Positions 21,034 to 24,399 of a stretch of 24,399 nt of DNA are shown here, piece by piece (positions within the stretch are counted from its first letter, which is position 1; every line of letters begins with the position of its first letter). The position numbers and the translations under genes are program-made. Source of the DNA: a virus. Under the pieces are notes generated by a model that saw only the letters and a program-made list of their open reading frames with translations, made no database searches and was not told the origin of the DNA. Location: the IMG/VR virus record IMGVR_UViG_3300012039_000027, positions 1 to 24,399 of that record. One strand, 5' to 3'.

Positions 21034-21213
21034 CAGTTCATAGGTCACAACACGGCGCAGGCGCAGTTTGCGCAGCACTGCGGGGCCTGGGTTTTTAGTT
21101 ACGCCACTCCGCAGGCGACAGAGGTAGCTAGGTGAGCACGCCATCACCCGCGCCAATGCTCTCAGGCTTCCGTGCTGCCTAGTCAGCTCTTCAATTCGCT
21201 CGGCTAGGGTCAT
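21016..21213 (-). CDS. Cro/CI-like HTH regulator
   Basis: The 65-residue protein contains a compact helix-turn-helix: MTLAERIEELTRQHGSLRAL, then ARVMACSPSYLCRLRSGVTK, followed by NPGPAVLRKLRLRRVVTYEL. The ALARVM...S.SYL.RL.SG core is the Xre-type motif (helix 2, turn, recognition helix), and the VLRKLGLRRVVTYE-type end is common in small phage regulators. It probably binds operator DNA as a dimer and may set early transcription. No obvious symmetric operator lies immediately upstream, since the gene is internal to an operon. The ATG overlaps the preceding stop. Confidence 0.7.
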   Translation of the reverse strand: MTLAERIEELTRQHGSLRALARVMACSPSYLCRLRSGVTKNPGPAVLRKLRLRRVVTYELAEQKP

Positions 21214-21227
21214 GGCTTCTGCTCCGC
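21209..21227 (-). repeat. 19-base direct repeat, copy 2, at a stop/start junction
   Basis: This is identical to 21,015-21,033. Here it ends the 54-residue gene (Glu-Gln-Lys-Pro-stop) and starts the HTH gene (Met-Thr). The repeat therefore brackets the HTH gene exactly. Confidence 0.85.
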
Positions 21228-21374
21228 TGCGGCAAGGATGGCGCGGGCAAAGTCAACAAACGCAGCGAAGATTGAACATGTATGTGCTGCTGTGTTGCGG
21301 GTCGCTGCTGTGCTTGTATCTCCATGCCGTGCGGCGCGCAACTCGGCGCGTCGCTTTTCGTCGGCCGCGTTCAC
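21210..21374 (-). CDS. 54-residue hypothetical protein
   Basis: The GTG start at 21,374 overlaps the preceding stop (GTGA) and the stop overlaps the HTH gene start (ATGA). The product reads (M)NAADEKRRAELRAARHGDTS, then a Thr/Ala-rich middle and a C-terminal helix FAAFVDFARAILAAAEQKP. The exact fit between two overlapping junctions is the main support. Function unknown. Confidence 0.5.
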   Translation of the reverse strand: MNAADEKRRAELRAARHGDTSTAATRNTAAHTCSIFAAFVDFARAILAAAEQKP

Positions 21375-21568
21375 GGCTTCACCGCCAAGTCCCGCACCAT
21401 CGCATTGAGCAGCGCGATGCCCGCCGTGCTGTTCATGTCGCCCAGCTTGACGTTGTGCTCGGTGCCGTCCGGTTCCACGACGCGCAGCGTCTTGTCGTGC
21501 TCTCGCCGCTCAAAGAGCCACGCGGCGCCAGCCGCGCGCTTGCGCCGGCGCGGCTTCACAGCGCCCAT
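21371..21568 (-). CDS. 65-residue hypothetical protein
   Basis: The start at 21,568 is preferred over longer readings because the upstream part is covered by another gene in a different frame. The product opens with a basic patch, MGAVKPRRRKRAAGAAW, then LFERREHDKTLRVVEPDGTE and MNSTAGIALLNAMVRDLAVK. It overlaps the preceding gene by 13 bases and the next by four. The basic N-terminus could contact nucleic acid, but this is speculation. Confidence 0.5.
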   Translation of the reverse strand: MGAVKPRRRKRAAGAAWLFERREHDKTLRVVEPDGTEHNVKLGDMNSTAGIALLNAMVRDLAVKP

Positions 21569-21819
21569 CCCAGCACCCACGCCGCCGCGACCGCCGCGCC
21601 GGCCAAGTACAGAACTGGGCCGGCTCCGAGAAAGCTGAAACGCCGTGGCTGCTTCGGCAGCGGCGCGAGGAGCGTCTGCTGCATGAACGCCGAGTCGGGC
21701 TCGATGTTGCAGAGGTTGACCGCCGCGTAACTGCTGTCTCCGCCGCGGCTCACGCGCTCCCCCTCGCGCCACCCGCGGGAGATGGGAACTTTGACCTTGT
21801 TGATGTCGCTCGGCATCAT
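21556..21819 (-). CDS. 87-residue protein with C-terminal membrane segment
   Basis: Start 21,819 is chosen from the ATGA overlap with the preceding 25-residue gene; a second ATG follows directly. The soluble part reads MPSDINKVKVPISRGWREGE, then SSYAAVNLCNIEPDSAFMQQ. Residues about 66-87 (GAGPVLYLAGAAVAAAWVLG) form a hydrophobic C-terminal anchor. Tail-anchored topology is likely. No family recognised. Confidence 0.55.
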   Translation of the reverse strand: MMPSDINKVKVPISRGWREGERVSRGGDSSYAAVNLCNIEPDSAFMQQTLLAPLPKQPRRFSFLGAGPVLYLAGAAVAAAWVLGWAL

Positions 21820-21893
21820 CCCCTCCACGCCAAAAGCACGCCGATCACCGCGAACAGCAGCATCAGCGCGAGGTTGCCTAGAAGTCGTTTCAT
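21816..21893 (-). CDS. 25-residue membrane peptide
   Basis: The short frame MKRLLGNLALMLLFAVIGVL then LAWRG is a single hydrophobic helix with positive ends. It has a strong Shine-Dalgarno (AAAGGAA, about nine bases upstream) in a 14-base leader sequence that recurs before the gene at 22,590. Its TGA overlaps the next ATG. This is too small for standard gene calling, but the signals around it are better than for most genes here. Confidence 0.5.
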   Translation of the reverse strand: MKRLLGNLALMLLFAVIGVLLAWRG

Positions 21894-22062
21894 TTTGCTC
21901 AGTTCCTTTCTGTTGTCGATTGAAAGTCGGGGCGGGGGTGGCCGGCGCTGATCTCCGGCTTTCTACTCGCTATGCCGCTGCTTGCTCGGTACACAGTGGA
22001 CGTTGCGGCCCTACTTCCCCCACTGTTTGCGCATCAGCCTGCGCGTTACACCCCCATAAACC
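21894..22062. other. 169-base intergenic region of the leftward block
   Basis: No gene is supported on either strand. It holds three modest inverted repeats: GCCGG/CCGGC (21,941-21,959, with TTTCT after it on the + strand), ACAGTGG/CCACTGT (21,993-22,026, 20-base loop), and GCGCA/TGCGC (22,029-22,044). The last could end transcription of the 22,063 gene on the - strand, but lacks a good U run. A promoter for the downstream leftward genes would be expected here; I saw no convincing -35/-10 pair. Confidence 0.4.
21901..21914 (-). promoter_or_regulatory. 14-base leader/Shine-Dalgarno element, copy 1
   Basis: On the - strand AACAGAAAGGAACT lies just before the 25-residue gene. The same 14 bases occur at 22,595-22,608 before another gene that follows a gap. 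The element contains AAAGGAA, a good ribosome-binding site. Confidence 0.65.
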
Positions 22063-22305
22063 TTAGCGAGCAACCTTGGTCGCAGGCTTCTTGCTCGCGG
22101 CCGGAGCGCGCGAGGGCTTCGACCATTCGAGGTTGTTGGTGCGCATCCACTTCACCGTTGTTCCTGCTGCGGTGGCGGAATTCACGCCCTTCTCGCCCAG
22201 CGCGCGGATCGCGTCCATGCGGCTGATGCGGCCAGCCTTGATGCGCTCGGCGTTCTTGCTGAGGAATGCGTTGGTGATGGAGACGGGACCGTTGGTTGCT
22301 GCCAT
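22063..22305 (-). CDS. Small basic protein with Lys/Ala/Pro tail
   Basis: The 80-residue product reads MAATNGPVSITNAFLSKNAE, then RMDAIRALGEKGVNSATAAG and a tail SKPSRAPAASKKPATKVAR. The middle resembles a winged or simple helix-turn-helix, and the tail resembles histone H1-like basic tails, so nucleic acid binding is plausible. AGGAGG lies nine bases before the ATG, the best Shine-Dalgarno on this strand, and overlaps the stop of the preceding gene. High expression is likely. No named family recognised. Confidence 0.65.
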   Translation of the reverse strand: MAATNGPVSITNAFLSKNAERIKAGRISRMDAIRALGEKGVNSATAAGTTVKWMRTNNLEWSKPSRAPAASKKPATKVAR

Positions 22306-22318
22306 GATGATGAACCTC

Positions 22319-22498
22319 CTACTTGTGAGTGGTCAATGGGAGTCGAAATTCTACTTGCGGCGCGTCCTCCTGCGGCTGATCGAACATGGTGGAAAGGGCG
22401 CTGTCGCGCTCCTTGCCGGTGAGTTCGCGGGCGTAGAACCCCGCGAACAACCAACTGAACGCCGCGCGCAGGCGCGAAGTGATGGCGGAGAAGATCAC
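22319..22498 (-). CDS. 59-residue hypothetical protein
   Basis: The GTG overlaps the stop of the preceding 31-residue gene (GTGA). The product reads (M)IFSAITSRLRAAFSWLFAG, then FYARELTGKERDSALSTMFD and a polar end. The first 22 residues are amphipathic to hydrophobic and could lie on a membrane. Its stop lies within the Shine-Dalgarno of the next gene. Supported by coupling on both sides; function unknown. Confidence 0.45.
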   Translation of the reverse strand: MIFSAITSRLRAAFSWLFAGFYARELTGKERDSALSTMFDQPQEDAPQVEFRLPLTTHK

Positions 22499-22590
22499 AG
22501 CGACCTCACCAGCGTTCTGAAGCCCATGAAGAAAACGGCTTGGGTCGCGGCCATTTTGTAAGTGCGCTTCTTAATTCTTCGTAGGCTCAT
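22495..22590 (-). CDS. 31-residue basic peptide
   Basis: The frame MSLRRIKKRTYKMAATQAVF then FMGFRTLVRSL is very basic at the N-terminus and hydrophobic in the middle. It is preceded by AAAGGAAC at good spacing, inside the 14-base sequence also present upstream of 21,893. The TGA overlaps the next GTG. It may act as a leader peptide for the next gene or as a small membrane-active or DNA-binding peptide; evidence is only from signals and position. Confidence 0.4.
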   Translation of the reverse strand: MSLRRIKKRTYKMAATQAVFFMGFRTLVRSL

Positions 22591-22594
22591 TTCA

Positions 22595-22608
22595 AGTTCC
22601 TTTCTGTT
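22595..22608 (-). promoter_or_regulatory. 14-base leader/Shine-Dalgarno element, copy 2
   Basis: This is identical to 21,901-21,914 (AACAGAAAGGAACT on the - strand), five bases before the ATG at 22,590. The rest of the 98-base gap (22,591-22,688) has a GCCGCG/CGCGGC inverted repeat with a long loop near 22,640-22,683 but no clear terminator. Confidence 0.6.
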
Positions 22609-22688
22609 CAACAAGTGAGCGAATTCTGATCCAGATCGCCGCGTGGCCGAATCAGTGAAAACCCTTACTCAACTGCGCGGCGCATCCG

Positions 22689-23561
22689 TTAGAACTTCCC
22701 GGCCGGCGCGATCCCGTCCACGTTGTCCGTGGACACGTCCAGATCGTCATACTTCGCCTCGACCTTGCCCGCGGCGACGAGGTGATTGAACTCGCGGCCC
22801 GCCTTGTACAGATCGCTGTCCGGCCGCAGCAGGTCGCCGTCGAACTCGAACCGCACGCCGTACCAACTGCCCTTGTCGTTGGACTCCGGGACGGACGTGA
22901 GCCGCACCAAGCTCGCCCACGAGGCGGGCTGGATGATGCCGCTGGCGGTGCGCACCTTGCGGCTCGCGATCATCGACGCAAGAAGCTTGGACTTCTTGAT
23001 CTGCGTGGAGGTGAGCGAGAGCAGCGCCGTGGTCCACGTGCCGTCCTCATTCACGACGAGGCAGTAGTGGTTGCGCGTGTCGCTGATGCGGTCGGACTTC
23101 TTCTCGTTGATCGAGCCGTCGGGCATCGGCACGTACAGCTTGTTCTCCAACTCCTTCACCTCGCCCTTGTCGCGCATGATGGCGACCTGATCGACGGAGA
23201 GTTCTCCCTTGAACCCGCCGCCGCTCTCGCCGCGCGCTCCCCAGCGCAGGTACACGCGCCGGTATGCGCAGGGGACGATGAGCACGCCCTTCTTGCCGTC
23301 GTGCATGCGGCCGGTGACGGACTCGAAAATCATGCCCGCCCGCGCACCCTCGATCGCCACGCCGCTGGCTTCGTCCACCTGCGGCGAGCCCTTCTGCAGC
23401 ACCGACAGGAACGGCACCGCGTACGAGTCGGACGTGGCCCCTTCCAGCCCGCCGCCCGCGTCCGCGCCGTAGTCATCCGGCTCCACCATCGTCACCGCTT
23501 GCACCGGGCGCTCCGCCACGGCGGTGTTGCTGTCTTGCGTTTTCTCTTGCTTCGTTGCCAT
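22689..23561 (-). CDS. Conserved phage protein of the replication module, possible ssDNA-binding role
   Basis: The 290-residue protein starts at ATG 23,561 with AGGAG eight bases upstream; an in-frame TTG lies three bases earlier. It opens with an acidic, disordered 45 residues. Then come YAVPFLSVLQKGSPQVDEAS, GARAGMIFESVTGRMHDGKK, and LIVPCAYRRVYLRWG with ESGGGF. Later parts are HYCLVVNEDGTW, LTSTQIKKSKLLASMI and NDKGSWYGVRFEFDG. This pattern is familiar from a widespread phage protein found near replication and recombination genes, sometimes thought to bind ssDNA. I cannot confirm that role from motifs. No nuclease or helicase residues are evident. Confidence 0.6.
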   Translation of the reverse strand: MATKQEKTQDSNTAVAERPVQAVTMVEPDDYGADAGGGLEGATSDSYAVPFLSVLQKGSPQVDEASGVAIEGARAGMIFESVTGRMHDGKKGVLIVPCAYRRVYLRWGARGESGGGFKGELSVDQVAIMRDKGEVKELENKLYVPMPDGSINEKKSDRISDTRNHYCLVVNEDGTWTTALLSLTSTQIKKSKLLASMIASRKVRTASGIIQPASWASLVRLTSVPESNDKGSWYGVRFEFDGDLLRPDSDLYKAGREFNHLVAAGKVEAKYDDLDVSTDNVDGIAPAGKF

Positions 23562-23618
23562 CAAGGCTTCTCCTACTTCAGTTCGGCGCGCACTCGGGGC
23601 GGCGCGCCTTGGCCCGTT

Positions 23619-23828
23619 TCACTTCGCGGTCGCGCTCCGCGCTGCTGCGGCCTCCACAGCCTTGCGCGCGGTTTCGCGCGAGATGTAATCACCCAGCGAC
23701 TCACCGGAAAAGGTGGCGTTGTAGCAAGCCTCTTGGCCCAGGCCAATTTCGGTGATCGCACCGACGATCCGCCCCGTCTCATCGATCATGACCGCCTTGC
23801 GTAGATAGTCTTTCCAACTCGGCTTCAT
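23619..23828 (-). CDS. 69-residue conserved phage protein
   Basis: The start at 23,828 overlaps the preceding stop (ATGA) and follows GGAG by about seven bases; longer readings of this frame are covered by the upstream gene. The product reads MKPSWKDYLRKAVMIDETGR, then VGAITEIGLGQEACYNATFS and SLGDYISRETARKAVEAAAA. It has an alpha/beta look with a helical end. No function is proposed. Confidence 0.6.
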   Translation of the reverse strand: MKPSWKDYLRKAVMIDETGRIVGAITEIGLGQEACYNATFSGESLGDYISRETARKAVEAAAARSATAK

Positions 23829-24352
23829 CGCTTGCTCCGTGGCGCGACAACCTTTGCGCGCGAGTAGGGGTGCACGCCGAACAGGTCGAAGGGCAGCGGC
23901 CGGCCGTCCTGGACTTGCTCCTTGACGAACGCCTTGAGCGTCTGCGGGTGCACCGTTTCGCTCAGGTTCACTTCGTGCCCCTCGTGCTCGGCGCGAATCT
24001 GCGCGGCGAGCTCTGCGGCCTCTGCCTCCTCGCCGCGTCCGAATGGGACTGTGACGAGCACCTTGATGATCCCGGCGAAGTTGTGCGTCCGGAGCCATTC
24101 GTGCGCCGCCGCACGGCGCTCCTCGGTGATCGAAGCGGTGACCTCCTCGGTGACGGTGACCTTGAGCCCGTTCGTGAGCGTCATCTCCGACAGCCCCAAC
24201 TCCCGCATCAGCTCCGGTAAGTCCTCCCGCTCGACGCGCAAGTAGTCGGCCCGGAGCACGTCCAGCGCCGTTTCCGTCGCGGCGATCCGTCCCGCCAGAT
24301 CGTCCATCAGGTGCACCATCGCCGTGACCCGCTCGATTGCCGATGTGCTCAT
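23825..24352 (-). CDS. Conserved phage early-region protein
   Basis: The 175-residue form starts at 24,352, with AAGGA eight bases upstream and an ATGA overlap with the preceding gene; an in-frame start 27 bases earlier is less likely. The N-terminal half is helical (MVHLMDDLAGRIAATETALD, then LPELMRELGLSEMTLTNGLK). The rest contains VTEEVTASITEERRAAAHEW, GIIKVLVTVPFGRGEEAEA and a final VHPQTLKAFVKEQVQDGRPL then FDLFGV. This order of segments is common in phage proteins encoded near nuclease and ssDNA-binding-type genes, but its biochemical role is not known to me. Confidence 0.65.
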   Translation of the reverse strand: MSTSAIERVTAMVHLMDDLAGRIAATETALDVLRADYLRVEREDLPELMRELGLSEMTLTNGLKVTVTEEVTASITEERRAAAHEWLRTHNFAGIIKVLVTVPFGRGEEAEAAELAAQIRAEHEGHEVNLSETVHPQTLKAFVKEQVQDGRPLPFDLFGVHPYSRAKVVAPRSKR

Positions 24353-24399
24353 GGCGCATCCTTGGTGGCCGCCGCGCACGCGGCGACGGCGGCGTTGAG
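24349..24399 (-). CDS. 3' end of a leftward gene, 5' part outside the window
   Basis: The last 16 codons, ending AATKDAP and TGA, are open to the right edge. The stop overlaps the next ATG (ATGA), the same coupling seen throughout the operon. The visible Ala-rich end gives no clue to function. Confidence 0.45.
   Translation of the reverse strand, partial: LNAAVAACAAATKDAP

Noticed and set aside
21212-21730. 172-codon + strand frame within the leftward block
   Set aside because: The - strand here has a continuous chain of overlapping, signal-bearing small genes; the + frame is Arg-rich and unlike a real protein.
21941-21964. GCCGG...CCGGC followed by TTTCT on the + strand, terminator-like
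   Set aside because: The stem is only five pairs with a nine-base loop, and no + strand gene lies upstream to be terminated.

Overview
The window looks like part of the genome of a G+C-rich tailed bacteriophage or prophage with a long tail (siphovirus-like). Nearly every base is coding, and genes are joined by ATGA, GTGA or TGATG stop/start overlaps. Two blocks face each other: a rightward late block (about 1-20,320) of virion and accessory genes, and a leftward block (24,399 back to 20,406) of small early or replication-type genes. No tRNA, rRNA, CRISPR array, integrase, terminase, portal or endolysin gene was found. The host cannot be read from the sequence. A Gram-negative (proteobacterial) host is a guess from general resemblance of several small proteins to phage proteins of that group.

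Layout, + strand: (1) 1-1,553: the 3' end of a gene whose product resembles the C-terminal part of GH29 alpha-L-fucosidases, then a Thr/Ala/Gly repeat protein with 11 copies of a 22-26-residue unit. (2) 1,550-2,652: five tiny overlapping genes, all with a predicted membrane segment. (3) 2,621-5,567: Mu-F-like minor head protein, a hairpin-rich leader, scaffold-like protein, major capsid protein. (4) 5,590-7,137: a SAM methyltransferase, a DUF115-like Rossmann protein, and a small protein that duplicates the latter's C-terminal domain. (5) 7,188-11,260: probable major tail protein, a Rho-independent terminator, tail chaperone genes, tape measure. (6) 11,265-17,219: distal tail proteins, including two paralogues flanking a gene that carries a 12th copy of the repeat unit. 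(7) 17,216-18,805: HK97 gp10-like, connector-like and tail-terminator-like genes, placed unusually after the tail-tip genes. (8) 18,802-20,319: a sigma-70 region 4-like protein, a membrane/coiled-coil protein, a holin-like protein and two unknowns.

Layout, - strand: 24,399-22,689 holds conserved phage proteins of the replication-module type; 22,590-20,406 holds ten small genes, including one HTH regulator. The two blocks converge in an 86-base gap (20,320-20,405).

The best candidates for something undescribed are: the tract of five consecutive inverted repeats before the scaffold/capsid genes, three of which present the same GGAT loop; the chain of tiny membrane genes; the capsid-adjacent methyltransferase/DUF115 pair with a shared domain; the sigma-region-4-like gene inside the late operon; and a duplicated 19-base stop/start junction in the leftward operon. 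Family names come from recognition of protein sequence patterns by eye; no database search was run.
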